Of a stretch of 64,000 bases of DNA, positions 46,900-60,225 are shown one piece after another. The stretch's first letter is position 1. Each line of letters starts with the position of its first letter. A model generated the notes under the pieces. That model was given only the letters and a program-made list of their open reading frames with translations, did not search any database and was not told where the DNA came from. This DNA comes from Rhizopus arrhizus (taxonomy: Eukaryota > Mucoromycota > Mucoromycetes > Mucorales > Rhizopodaceae): NCBI GenBank assembly GCA_024220505.1, contig JAKZZE010000017.1:558001-622000 (forward strand), read 5' to 3'. The translations under genes and the position numbers were made by a program.

Positions 46900-48192
46900 A
46901 TGGGTGCTCAAGTAGTAGACTACAGAGTGTCCACATTGATTGTTTTATGCAAAGACTGTGGAAATGATGTTGGATTGTATCCTGCTCGTCACAAATGTAC
47001 ACCAGTGGATAAACCTGTTATGCCTCTTCTACCATTAAATTATACTGAAAACAGCAGTCCTTCAGAGACTTCCTCTTCCTCGGTCAACAGGTGGTTGTCT
47101 CGAAGAGGAAAGACTGCTACAGAACCTATTACTGCAGAGAATGCGGAAGAGTCTGTTTACTTTAACAATTTTGCTCAAAATCTACCAGGAGCTAATGACG
47201 GATCTTCAACAACGGGAAAGAAACTCTGGGGGAAAGTGCGTCAAAATGAAAAATGGAAGCAGTTAGCCGAAAAGAGTAATTTGTTCTATACAAAACATAT
47301 TTTATAACCTTATATTAATATAATTTGTCATAGACGATAAATCAAAACAAAGCGGGAAACTATGGGGCAAATTACTACAAGCAACTCAAACAATGGCGGA
47401 TAGAATCCCTAATAAAGACGATAAAGGAGCTGGTAATATACGCATTATATACATTCATTAGTTATTTACTTTATGAACTTAGAATCAGATGAAGATGATT
47501 GGGAAGGAGAGACGCATGTATCGAGAATACTTCGAGAGTACTATGAGAAAAACCGTTTACCTTTGCCAAATTGGTTATTTGATAACCGCGCTCCTAAGCA
47601 GATGATTACAGAAACAGAAAGTATGGTTACACTTCCATCAAGAACTCCTTCTCGAAGAAAGCTTTGGGAAGAAGACCCTGAACGTGAATTATCTAGTCGA
47701 GAACGAGAGCGCCAGGAGCTTCGTCAACCCTCATTACCTGATAGTCGTCAACCTGATTATTATCATCGTCCACCTGTAAGAGATCAACAATACACTCGTC
47801 GTCCATATAGCACAAAAGAAAACTATAGCAATTATTACAACAAAGATTATTTAGAAAGCAGACATCGTCCTAGAAGTGAGGATGGATACAACAGGAATTA
47901 TGAAAGAGAGAGGACAAGTATGCCTTTTCAGAGCTCTCATGATAATTCTCAGTATCAATCTACACACTCCACAACACCGCCACCAAGACCAAGCAGATAT
48001 TATGAAGAAGACCCTAGAAACGAAAGAATTGCTGCGATGAACTATGGTAGAATAGTTGGAGATAACAGGTATAATCATCAATCTTCACCTCCACCGCCTT
48101 CACCATTGGGTAGATTACCAAACAGTTTAAGAAGAGCTCCTGACGCTGGCCGAGGAGGACTCAGAAATGAACGTTTTGATAACTACTTTTAA
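46900..48192 (+). CDS. Putative Mso1-like Sec1-binding protein with N-terminal zinc ribbon-like motif
   Basis: Exons 46900-47275, 47334-47432, 47483-48192 give 394 residues. The N-terminus holds CKDCGNDVGLYPARHKC, a compact Cys/His motif. Two short LWGK repeats follow (KKLWGKVRQNEKW and KLWGKLLQATQTMADRIPNK), then DDWEGETHVSRILREYYEKN RLPLPNWLFD, which resembles the Sec1-binding segment of fungal Mso1 (a short helix and an aromatic P-x-WL end). The C-terminal 200 residues are Arg/Tyr/Pro-rich and disordered. Mso1 aids Sec1 and the exocytic SNARE complex in yeast; the same role here is inference. The ATG at 46900 was chosen because upstream sequence is a T-rich leader, though the frame stays open to 46795. 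Confidence 0.65.
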
Positions 48193-49030
48193 TAAGAACC
48201 TATCTTATTATTTTTTATTTACACATTATTTGTATTATATAAACTGTATTGTATTTTCTATTTTTTTTTTTTATAATTAAGGTTTCACAAAACATTTAAA
48301 AGGAAACAATGAACTGACCAAATCTAGAAATAAATGCATGAATAGGAAAAGAGGGTTTTCATGTATTCTTGATTGCCATGTGTTCAACACACAAGCAAAT
48401 CGAGGAATTTCTAGATACTTGCTCGCTAGTATAAAAGATAAGCAAAAACTTTTGTCATCTACACATGAACGCGGTAGGTTTGAGTTCCAATTTACGAGAT
48501 TTAGATACAATGAAAACAAAAGTTTCTTAAAAGTCACTGATACCTTTAGGTACTAAAGCTTGTAAATCTAATTTTTTAATACCTATTATAATTATCCTGT
48601 TGCGATGTGCTTATACGGTGATGAAGATTTATTTGATTCAACTGCATACAGTTTTTGAAAAGTAGGCTAAAATTATTAATGAAACTGTTGTGTCTGAATG
48701 AATAGGTCAGAATAGGAATTCTTTTTTTTTTTTTTCAACATGTACATTGATAAATGGCTTTGGTGAAGTAGACTTTTGTAATATCTTATCAATATTTGAT
48801 TATATATTAAAACAACAATTGGAAGAAAAATAATAAAGTGTTTGGATTATTGAATATTATTCCTTTAGGTCAATTTCAAAACTTCCTTTCATTCCATACG
48901 ATATTATTATAGCTTTTTTTTTCTTTTAATTGTCTTTCTATTCTACCCTCCTGAGACCTCTCTTCCTCTCTCCCATCAATTATACAGCGGCACACAAACA
49001 GTACATATCAATTATCAATCACAGCAAAAA
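48193..49030. other. Spacer, no gene seen
   Basis: Contains AT-rich DNA, a T-run at about 48722-48735, and pyrimidine-rich promoter-like DNA at 48915-48990 before the VTC gene. Short frames on both strands look random. Confidence 0.45.
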
Positions 49031-51364
49031 ATGAAGTTCTCGTCTGAGCTCAATTCAAGAATCAAAGAACCTTGGAGAGATTCGTATATTCAATACGCAA
49101 AGCTCAATATTTATTTAAAAAGCAAATTAGAAAACAGATGGACTGATAAGCACGAGTACGAATTTATTAGCCTCATTGAACATGAACTTAAAAAGTATAT
49201 CGCTTTGTACAAATGGGCATTGAACAACTCAATCGCCGTATTGATCACTGTGATATATTATTGGAAAAAAAATCTGTCAGTTTTGATTATATTGCCGACA
49301 TGCTTGCCGAGATACTTGTAGATACGGATGAATTAGCAAAGTTTCATGAACTGAATCTAGTAGGTTTTCAGAAGATTATCAAGAAGCATGACGAACACAC
49401 TTCGCATAATCTACATACCTTTTTCTTTGAAAAAACTATGGAATCATTTCCTTTGGACAAACAGCGTTTTGATGTCTTGATTGTCAAAATATCCAAGATG
49501 CATGACATTTGCCGTCGACAAGGCATACCATGGTACGCGAATGATCCTTCTGCCTACAATGAAGGAGCCGATCAGACTGCATTTGAAAGAGCAACAAACA
49601 AATATTGGGTACATCCTGACCATATTACAGAAGTCAAAGCAATCATTTTATTACATTTACCAATTCATATCTTTAACCAAAAGAAACCATATGAAGCCTC
49701 TGACGCAGCAGTATCGAGCATTTATTATGATAATAATAGTCTTGACAACTATCACGCAAGATTGAATCGAAACAAAGGAGCAGAAACAATTCGAATACGA
49801 TGGTATGGAAAAAGCGACCAAACGAACAATGATGTTTACATCGAAAGAAAGACACATCGTGCAGAATGGTTGGATGACAAATCTGTCAAAGATCGGTTTA
49901 AATTGAAGGAGTCGCAAGTCATTCGTTTTATGAGCGGCCTCTATACTGCGGAGAATTTTAAAGAGGATCTAGAAAGTAAAGAAAAGATGAACAGTACCAT
50001 CATAAAGAACAGTTACTTTGTGGCGAAGGGAATTCAAAAATCGACCTTGAGCCGCAATCTAAAGCCCATATGTCGTATATTCTATAATCGTACAGCATTT
50101 CAATTTCCTGGAGATCAAAAGTTGAGAATCAGTCTAGATTCCAACTTGACCTTTATCCGTGAGGATCATTTAGATGGACAGATCAGGAGGGCTAAAGATA
50201 ATAATGGAAATATAAATTGGCGTAGATCTGATATAGGTATTGATTATCCTTTTCGCAATGTTAACGAAGATGATATCATACGATTTCCTTACGCCATTCT
50301 AGAAATCAAAATACAAAGCCATCTTGGTCAACAAACTCCTGATTGGCTATCCGCTCTGCTAAATAGCCATCTTGTACATGAAGTTCCAAATTTCTCTAAA
50401 TATGTTCATGGAATAGGCTTTTTATTAAAGAACTATGTGTCAGATTCACCTCCTTGGGTGGATGAACTTAAATATGACATTCGTAAAACCGCTACTCCTA
50501 GTGTAGGCTTATCACGATCACGAAGCTCTAAAGCGCTATTTAACGGGCATCACAGACGCTCACTGATGTCTGCTAATGAAGAGATCGAAGATGTAGTTAA
50601 ACGTGAACCAGCCGAAAGATTCCGAGAAATGGTCAATTTAACGTCGCTTAATTGGACTTTTGATAATACCAAATTTATAGAGAAGCTTGGGGACCCGGTA
50701 CTGGATAATGAAATACTCAAACAAGAAAATAGTATTTCATTATTGGCATCAGATGCTCCAAACAGAACACAGGTTAATGAAGGATCAGAAAGTATAGATA
50801 AGCACAATGTGGTAACAAAAACGTTTTCTGGCTACAAAGATAAGAGAGGAGGTCAGAAAGAGATGGCTCAGGAGCCTTTGTCGGTAACGCCTTCAGCGCT
50901 AGAAAGAGGATTCAAAAAACCTTCGAGAAAAGGAACCCTCAGAAAATTAGATCCCAAGGCCTTTTTTTCAAATGAACGTACCTTTATGAGTTGGTTGCAG
51001 TTTTGTGCTATCTTGCTTACAATTGCACTGAATTTATTAAATGATGGCGATGGAATATCTCGTTTTATAGGTGCCCTTTTTATTATTGTCTCTTCTTTGG
51101 TTTGCATGTAAGTTAACTTTATATGCCCATTTGAAATGACTTATAATGTTCATTGGTCTTAGGTATGCCCTAGCTCGATTTCATTTAAGAGCATTCCAGT
51201 TAAGAACAGGTCGCTTGTCTATTCGTATTGACGATATTTACGGTCCAGGCGTGTTGTGTGTCTTACTTGTAACTGCTTTAGCAATCAATTTTTACCTCCG
51301 TGCTCCTCTTTTATTTTCCCCAGACAGAAACAAAGTCCTTCCCAATCCTATTGGACACTCATAG
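49031..51364 (+). CDS. VTC-family polyphosphate polymerase subunit (VTC4-like), apparent frameshift
   Basis: SPX, VTC catalytic (TTM tunnel) and DUF202 membrane domains in order. Exon 1 is 49031-51107 and exon 2 is 51163-51364, but at the A-run 49190-49194 the frame must shift: before it EFISLIEHELKK, after it KVYRFVQMGIEQLNRRIDHC in the +1 frame. Six A instead of five would fix it. Key tunnel features are present: NKYWVHPDHITEVKAIILLH, GAETIRIRWYG with paired Arg, VYIERKTHRAEWLDDKSVKD, then RIFYNRTAFQFPGDQKLRIS LD. The C-terminus has three membrane helices. Known role: ATP-driven synthesis and import of polyphosphate at the vacuole, with SPX sensing inositol pyrophosphates. About 760 residues if repaired. 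Whether the break is real or a base-call error cannot be told here. Confidence 0.85.
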
Positions 51365-53149
51365 CTACAAAAGATAGTGCAATCATAGGCAGTATTATTT
51401 ATCTTTAGCTTCTATTTGACTAAACATCTTGTTGCTTGCTTAATTTGCTTTATTAATGCAAATCATATCTGTTTTCCTTTTTTCCTATATTAACCAAGAT
51501 TAAAAGCTTATTCATGCGCGCGCGATTCCTAGCCAATCCATGCTTTGCTTTTACATCTTCCTTTTCTTATCAAATCGCTCAGATCATGTAATGCAACATG
51601 GTCTCACTAAATGCAGAGCAAGAATCTCTTCAGCATGAAGCTTAGGTACTTCATTTAAATGTATTTTGTCATGTATAGATAAGTTTATCATCTTTCAATA
51701 CCAAATACGAATACTTTTATATGTCCCAATTTACATATCTATTATTTTTCCTCCCAATTTAAAGTTTAATACTTGTCAGCCATATGTAAATAACTATCAT
51801 GAATAAAAGTACATCTACTTATCTATTTCACTTTGCTTCTTTTTTTCAAGGTGATCCTTTAATTGCTAATAAAAATTGTCCTTTATGAAAGTAGACATAA
51901 ATCGAAACCTATAATTTCCACTACTACCACTGCTATAGTGTTTCTAAACCATCCTAATTTTAATTTTATTTCAATTTTGTTGACGAAAAAAAGCTCATCT
52001 CGAACTCATGACCTTCTAAATTTAATCAATGGTTTTATTTTCTTTAGTATACCTTACTCTATGCCACAATAATTTTTGTCGGTAAAATTGAAAATGACTA
52101 GACCAAATAAAGCTAGAAAAGCTCTAAAGAATCGATGCTTTTCTTGTTTCCTTACAATTATCCTGAAGTAGTAACAAAATGATCTTAATTGGTTGTACTA
52201 GTAATTATTACCAACAGCTGCAGACGAGCTCATTAAAGGACGTACTACAACTTGCATGATTGGGATAAGCATTCTTGCTTTTTCAAGCTCAATTTCACAC
52301 TCTAAAACTCGTGTAGGAGCTTGGCATCTCTTAAGAACTAACAAACTCAAAGTTGAAAAGATACTTTCAAAAACTTGTAACGTAGTCAAAAAAGATTTAA
52401 AAAAGTTAAAGCTCATCAAAGAATATAGGGATTAAAAGCGATGCAAGTGTACATATGTAATATCCTCTATCAAGGTGATGTTCCACCTTGCGAAACTACC
52501 TTTCATGCAAGAATGTGCCTACATTTTCCAATTTCAATTCCTTCTTCGCTCTTTTACAATTCCAGAGGATACTTTGCTTTCTCGTCCATTGTGTTATATC
52601 CATTGTTATAGTTGTCATTCACAATAATATATTCTCTCAAAGTCGACTTTATGGAAAAATGCTTACTCCTAGACAAGCGAACTCTAAAAACGAACCAGTT
52701 ACAGTTTCGACAAGACAATCTCTGTCAAAATCGTCCTTCCCGTAACTCTACACCCACAAAATCCCATTCTATTCGTTGTCTCAATATGTGCCGTCAACTA
52801 CAATTAGAGAGACTTGACTTATTTTGATAGACATGGCGAGCAAGGGATTTTCTTTGTGCTACAGCTAAACTATTACCACATAAAAGGTTATGGCCAGGTT
52901 TAAACAAAGACCAAGAAAATAGAGGATAGTTGCTTTTCAAAGTTGCTTTTCAAAGTTGCTTGAGATGTTATGACGCACTGAAGTTTCATATTACTTTGTC
53001 ATAGACAAAACAACGATTTAATATCTTTGACTTTTGAACTTATCAAAGTTGATTCTTTCAGGTAAAGTCTCGCAAAACTTATCAAAACAGCTCTTGATTT
53101 CTTCATCAGCTTTCCATGTTAAGTAGAGAGTGAGGAAATTTGACAGACC
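51365..53149. other. Gene-poor spacer
   Basis: Nothing clearly coding. Short plus-strand frames (51863-52072, 52488-52745) and a minus frame (52198-52419) have no recognisable family. Confidence 0.4.
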
Positions 53150-53645
53150 AAGTTGTGAGTAATAGCAACAGAGACTTGCTTGTTACTTACTTGATCAAGG
53201 TAAAAATAGCTTGTAGACATAGATTCAGCATAGACGACTTGAGTTATATGAAATACCATTTTTTTGAATTTCCGAAATCATACTAGCATCCTTGCAAGTG
53301 CTGTTCAAATCTGCCTTCATAACTAAAGTTTTTGTAAATTCTTTATGTGCTTCTGCCTTGCTCTTGATATAGTAAGGACGCTTGGGGCTAGAAGGTCTTG
53401 CATGATCAGTTCCACCACAAATGGAACATTTTTTGACTTTGTAGATAATCGTTAAGCTTCTTCTTTGGCAATCTTGAGAGCTACTTTTTTGCTCTTCTTC
53501 TTTTGAATATCTTTAAAAGCCTTCTTTTCTTGATCATTATAGCCTTCACTAGCAGATACAGCAGTAGTAGCAGATGTAGAAGGGGTAACAGCATGCAAAC
53601 CTTTGTCACTGTTACCATGTATGATTTGTTACAATGTTAATATAA
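53150..53645 (-). pseudogene. Relic resembling a Fanzor N-terminus
   Basis: The minus strand reads KDIQKKKSKKVALKIAKEEA, then in a shifted frame KKCSICGGTDHARPSSPKRP, then LVMKADLNSTCKDASMISEI, then in another frame ITQVVYAESMSTSYFYL. In order and by eye this parallels the N-terminal third of the Fanzor at 14.5-15.0 kb: KKIQKKIDKQLALQDF, KTCPSCGLNTHSRSSS, VIKSSLKNICTDTRVYEKI, TTKAIHVGSLFMNYIFL. Frameshifts and stops show long decay; no RuvC part was found. Confidence 0.5.
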
Positions 53646-55205
53646 TTAAATAAGAGAAATAACAAATATGTTTAGATCTTGTTCAGGCTCTGCAGGTGTA
53701 TGTAATACCTCTTCCTTGCACCTAGTCCTCTTTGGTTTGGCTGCATCTTTACTGTTGGCAGGAGGCTTTTCTTTGCCTGATATTACTTGCATTAATTTAC
53801 TCATGCATGTAGAGAAAACACAAGCTATTGCAAAATATACTCACTATTTTTTGAAACCTTCAAGCAGATCACTAGATGGCATGTAGTTGAAAGCAGATTT
53901 TATGGGTGTCTGAAAACCTCTATTCGAGTCTTCTTAAACAGTAACTTTCTCTTGAGTCGCTTAAGAATCTGAAGCATTGACTGCCATGTATGTATGATAT
54001 TAGTCTTGTTTTATTGATTGACACAAATTTCCATATGACAAGTTTTGTTTATCTCTGGATTTTTTGAAAGATGAACTCTCCTGAGCTGGATGATCCAAAA
54101 CAAACTTCTTTTTTTGCTTCATCTGTATTTACTACCGAAAGTAGTCTTGCCGTTTAATAAGAAGAAAAAAAAAAGGATACTTACAGTTCAAAAAAATCGA
54201 TAAGAAAGAAAGAAAGAAAAATCAAATTGCTCTATGTTGTCTGTTTTACTTAATCATACGAGTTTGTCAAAAGTGGATAAAAAATCAGTTCTTTATTTAA
54301 AAAACAATTGGAATATGGTGTTAAAGACGACCTTTTGATGGCTGCGACATTTTGATTCGTCAAATTGTAGAAGCTTGTTCGCAATTTATCTTAGCAGATT
54401 GTCAAGGATTGAAAAGATATCCAATTTCATTCTTTATTTGTTTTATTTCTTTGGAAAAAAGTCTTTAATGTTTCCAAACTAGTTGTTACGTTTTCTCAAT
54501 TGGCTAGTATAATTTTTCTCATTTTAGAAGCTCTGAATTCTTTTTTATTTGGAAAGCACTGACAATATGATTTATAAAAGCTGAAAATAAAAGATTATCC
54601 AAAATTTTAGAATGCACATCTAATCATAATGTGCTACTTGCCATATTTTATAATTTAGTATTTGTCTTTTATTGTTTATGTTATACATTAAGTAAAGGGT
54701 TTAAAAGCTTAAATAAGGTATACAGAAAAGTTCTAGGATCCTAAACATTCTTTGTTCATTTCATAAGTCTATCTAATCAAAAAACATGAACGAACAAACG
54801 TTAGCGAGTAATTGTAATAAAGATTGAAAAAAACTACCATCCATTTCATTGTTACTTTTTTTTATAGAAAATATAGACTCCAGTGACTATCGACTTATTG
54901 TAGGTAATGATCAGTAGAATTTATAGAAGGGAAAGAAAGGAAAGGGGAGAGGGGAAAGGGAATGGTGCATGCTAAACAGCCAAGGCTACAAAAAGAATAG
55001 AGAAATATATGCATACTGATACCCCTTTAATTAATACATACAATGCAAGAAAAGTATCGAACGACTGATTAAACATCCTAATTTATATTGCAATTTTCTC
55101 TCAGTGAGATACTCTTTCTCTTTATATTACTACTTTTTGTAAAAGAAAATTTTTTAAAAAAAATAAAGATTCCTATCAAAAAGAAGAAAAATTGAATAGC
55201 ATAAA
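53646..55205. other. Spacer, no intact gene
   Basis: AT-rich. The first 240 bases may be further upstream sequence of the Fanzor-like relic on the minus strand. A GGGAAAGG-rich purine tract lies at 54927-54965. The right end is the promoter of the second VTC gene. Confidence 0.4.
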
Positions 55206-57497
55206 ATGAAATACGGACTTGAATTACAGCAAAATATGTTTGCTCCTTGGAGACACTCTTATGTTTCATATGACACCCTCAAGCATGAATTGAAGGATAG
55301 GCAACTTGATCATGGCTGGACAGCAAAAGATGAAAAGAAATTTGTCAACTTATTAGATAACGAGTTAAACAAAGTATACGACTTTATAAATGCCAAATCG
55401 CTGGAAATCGATTCGCGTCTTCTTTACTGTGAACGCACAATGAAAACATTCCAAAAAAGCTTAGACACGTCTATAGATGCTAATTACAAAATCATGGATG
55501 ATACACTTACAGAGATACTGTTTGATATCAATGATCTATCTCAATTCACTCGTGTCAATTATGTAGCCATTCAAAAGATATTAAAAAAGCATGATAAATG
55601 GACTGGACTCCAACTAAAGCAGACATTTGTAGAAAAGCTAAGAGAAAAGCCGTTAGATAAGCAACGATTTGATGAAACTATTGTCTATATATCTACACTC
55701 CATCACATCTGCCGCAATCTGGGTAAGCAATCTTCTGTTATTACATCCTTTAATAGTGATCAAAACAAGCCCAAAAGAACAACGGCAGCGTATTGGGTTC
55801 ATCCTGATAACATTACAGAAGTCAAAGCACTTATAATGTTACACTTGCCCATTTTTATATGTGACAAACAAAAGTTATGGGAGCTTGAAAGCTCGACTAT
55901 ATCAAGCGTTTATTTTGATAATTCAAGCTTGGATTTGTATAATACATGTTTGCAACGAGATGAAGGTGCAGAAGCGATTCGATTTCGATGGTAAGATCAA
56001 ATAAGAGAGTAGCTTCTAGTTGTATATCTCATTTCTTTAAAGGTATGGATCTATGAGTGAATCAGAGATTTATATCGAACGCAAGACGCAAAGTGCTTCA
56101 TGGCTAAATGATAACTCAGCTAAAGACAGTTTTCAGCTAGAGAAAGATCAAATAGATGCATTCATAATGGGCTCATTAAGTGTAGATGAGATTGTCAAAG
56201 ACGTCGATCAATCCGAATTGGACAAAAGCAATGCTGATCAAACTCGTTTTACTGCCCAAGAGATACAAAAATCTTTTAGGGAAAAGAAGCTTCAACCCAT
56301 GGTGCGAACATTTTGTAATCGTATATCATTTCAACTGCCCGAGGATCATCGCCTACGTATCTCACTTGATACAGATGTTACTTTTATTCGGGAAGACCAC
56401 ATGGACAATCTGACCCGTAGACAATCCTCCCCATCTTGGCGGCGGAGCGACGTAGACGTTGACTATCCATTTGATACAATTCAAGAGCAAGATATACTCC
56501 GATTTCCTTATGCTGTTTTGAAAATCAAACTGCAGACGGATTCAAACCAGTGGCCAGAATGGTTAACTGCACTAGTTGAGCGTCATTTGATACATGAGGT
56601 CCCCAGGTTTTCAAAATATCTACATGCCGCGTCCTGCTTTTACCGTGAAAAATTAATTCTGTTTCCTTCATGGTTAGCTGAATTAGATATGGATATTCGC
56701 AAGCCTAGAAGAAAGAGCCGTGGCTTGGTTCGACTTGAGGATGTCAAGCCCTTGATGGATGGTGAATATAAAGCACCCATGTCGAGAAAAAAGGACAGGG
56801 AATACAGCCCAACAAAAAAGATCCCAGACCTATCCAGCCGTCCAGCAACTGCAGTAAATAACACATCCCCTACACCTACAGTTATCGGAAACATGACAAA
56901 ACAACAGAAAAAACTTGCACTTGGACTGCCTGCTAAAAAAAAAGATATCAAAGAACCCTCGTCTTCAACAGAGCACCTTACATTTCTTGACAAATGCTTT
57001 GCGAAAAGGAATCAGGATATTGAACTAGGTAGAGTGGAAAGTAAAGTTAAGAAGGCAAAGCTCAAAGTTCGTGCTGAACCTAAAGTATTCTTTGCCAACG
57101 AACGCACCTTTATCTCTTGGCTTCAGTTTTGTGCTTTACTTCTTACTGTAGCATTGAACTTGTTGAATTTTGGTGATGTGGTTTCACGTATTATTGGTGG
57201 TATCTTTATTACTTTGGCTGCTAGTATCTCTATTTATGCGCTCTATCGGTTCGAAAAGCGCGCATGGTACGTTTTAGAGAATAAGTGAATGCGTAGTGTA
57301 TCAACCAATGTTTGATAGGATGATTAATCGTCGCATTGAGGGACGTTATGACGATATTTGGGGACCAGTTGTTTTATGTGCTCTTCTAGTGATTGCATTG
57401 ATAGTAAGCCGAAAAGATAAAAAAAGAAAGAAAGTTGAATGTCTCAATTCTCGTTGTTATTCTGTTATAGGTTAACTTTTATCTTCGCTTCAAATAA
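55206..57497 (+). CDS. VTC-family subunit (second paralogue)
   Basis: Exons 55206-55990, 56043-57266, 57319-57403, 57471-57497 give 706 residues. SPX domain at about 1-155 (start MKYGLELQQNMFAPWRHSYV, later KILKKHDKWTG with the Lys cluster that binds inositol pyrophosphate). VTC core at about 190-480: AAYWVHPDNITEVKALIMLH, GAEAIRFRWYG, IYIERKTQSASWLNDNSAKD, RTFCNRISFQLPEDHRLRIS LD. A charged linker with Lys-rich stretches leads to DUF202 with three membrane helices (WLQFCALLLTVALNLLNFG, then GGIFITLAASISIYAL, then VVLCALLVIALIVNFYL). Closely similar to the gene at 49.0 kb in order and intron position near the end. Whether it is catalytic (VTC4) or accessory (VTC2/3) is not settled; ERKT-Q replaces ERKT-H. 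Confidence 0.9.
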
Positions 57498-57596
57498 GAT
57501 ATAGTTGCATACAGCAGCAAAAGTAAATTATAATATCTCAACTTGTATTAGACATAGTAACCTTTTCTTTTTTAGTTTTGTTCATCTTTCATTTTA

Positions 57597-58749
<1,153 letters not shown>

Positions 58750-59002
58750 TATGTGTGTGTATTTTTTTATAAAAAAGGGGAAAGAAAAGTATTGATAAAA
58801 GTGACGCGTAAGTACCTTTCACGTAAACAAAACTCCGCATTATGTCATCTTTAAGAAACTCGCAGTGGTTGAAATCAACGGCTGAAAGGTAGTATGCTGT
58901 AAGGTGATGATGGTTAGGAAAACAAGAGAAAGGTGCTTGATAAAATATTGTTAGGAATGTGATTAACAAGGTATATACGGAGAGAAATCAAGTTTATTAA
59001 TA

Positions 59003-60005
59003 CTATACACTCAGTTTTGCCTTCATTTTTAATTTGTAAGAATGATAGAATACAAGAGTGAGGTAAGTTGCTACATAGTCTTTGATCATATACATGATGC
59101 CTTGATTAAAGAATCCTTTAATGAGTTGTGCTTTCATGCCCTTGTATAATCCAGGAATCCCGTCTTTTTCTATTATCATTTTGAATGTATTCAACATGCC
59201 TCTGCTGTCCTTCTTTTCTTCTCTTCCACTAATCATATGAGTCCTTAAAAATATAAAAGGATACGTAATCATAGTTGCAATACTCTTGGCTAGAGCTGAA
59301 AACAAAAACACTTCAAGTGGTGACAGGCTTGACTTTCTTTTTGCGTGCATGTAAAACGATTTTAGCTTTTCAAATGCAAAATAAGTAATTGAAGGATTAG
59401 AGACTAAGAGCATCGAGGCACGATATCCAGTCCAAAAGCCCGTGATCCCTTTTTGTTTCAATATCGCTGTGGCTGTTGATCGAAATCCACCTTGACCAGC
59501 ACTTGTTTGAAGTCGAGTTGTCACGTTGGATACAGGTGTAGTAAAGAAGCGAGATATCAAGGCAGCTTCAGCTCCCAAAAAGAGCTCTTGAGCTATATTT
59601 AACTGGGCAGTTGATTTACCCATACGCATATTCAACCTTTCTTGGACGTTTCGTAATGCTGTATAGCAGTAAAAATAGATAAAACTCGACAGGACAGTAG
59701 CGATTGTATCTGAGCCTAGTCCAGCATATAATCCTTTAATACCACCTTCTTTTTCATAAATTGACTTTATGGTATCTAATATGCCTTGCTCCTTTTCTGT
59801 ACTCTTTTTTAATTGGAGTCGAGTAGTTGAGCTATATTGATTGTTTAAAGGAGAAATTCTATTTTAAAAAGGAAAGATATCCTTACATATCAAGTGGATA
59901 TATAAACAAGTTTGCAATAGTAGATCCCACAGCTCCAGATACAGCATGTCCTAAAGGAGGCAACTTGTATTCTTGAAAGTCTATTATATCCACTTTTTCT
60001 GACAT
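59003..60005 (-). CDS. Mitochondrial carrier family protein, peroxisomal adenine nucleotide carrier-like
   Basis: Minus-strand exons 60005-59887 and 59831-59003 give 315 residues, normal for the family. Three tandem repeats carry degenerate P-x-[D/E]-type signatures: FIYPLDISTTRLQ, FTTPVSNVTTRLQT and ITYPFIFLRTHM, each followed by a G-rich half (GLYAGLGSDTIATV, GFWTGYRASMLLV, GLYKGMKAQLIKG). The opening HAVSGAVGSTIANLFIYPLD resembles peroxisomal carriers of the SLC25A17/ANT1 group, which exchange ATP, AMP or CoA-type nucleotides. Substrate not determinable. The intron was taken to the acceptor at 59832, giving 55 bases; an earlier acceptor would give an implausible 28-base intron. Confidence 0.85.
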
Positions 60006-60225
60006 TTACAATGTGAAAGAAATAAGCAGAAATCACACATAACTTTTTTTTTAATCTCGAGTAATCATCACATGCGTCAGTGACACCTTTGTATGACGTT
60101 CAATTGCAGTCATCACAATAGGACCAATAAAATGAGAGTTTAATATGACAATATGAATAAAATATATAAATATATGAGGGAAGGGGAGTATGTATACAGA
60201 ATATAAAAGATGTTGTAATATCTTT

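Noticed and set aside
53668..53886. Plus-strand 72-codon frame with hydrophobic start
   Set aside because: Opposite strand of the Fanzor-like relic's upstream region; the signal-like peptide has no downstream support.
59832..59886. Shorter 28-base intron in the carrier gene
   Set aside because: Below any plausible intron size and it breaks the PLDISTTRLQ motif that the 55-base intron restores.
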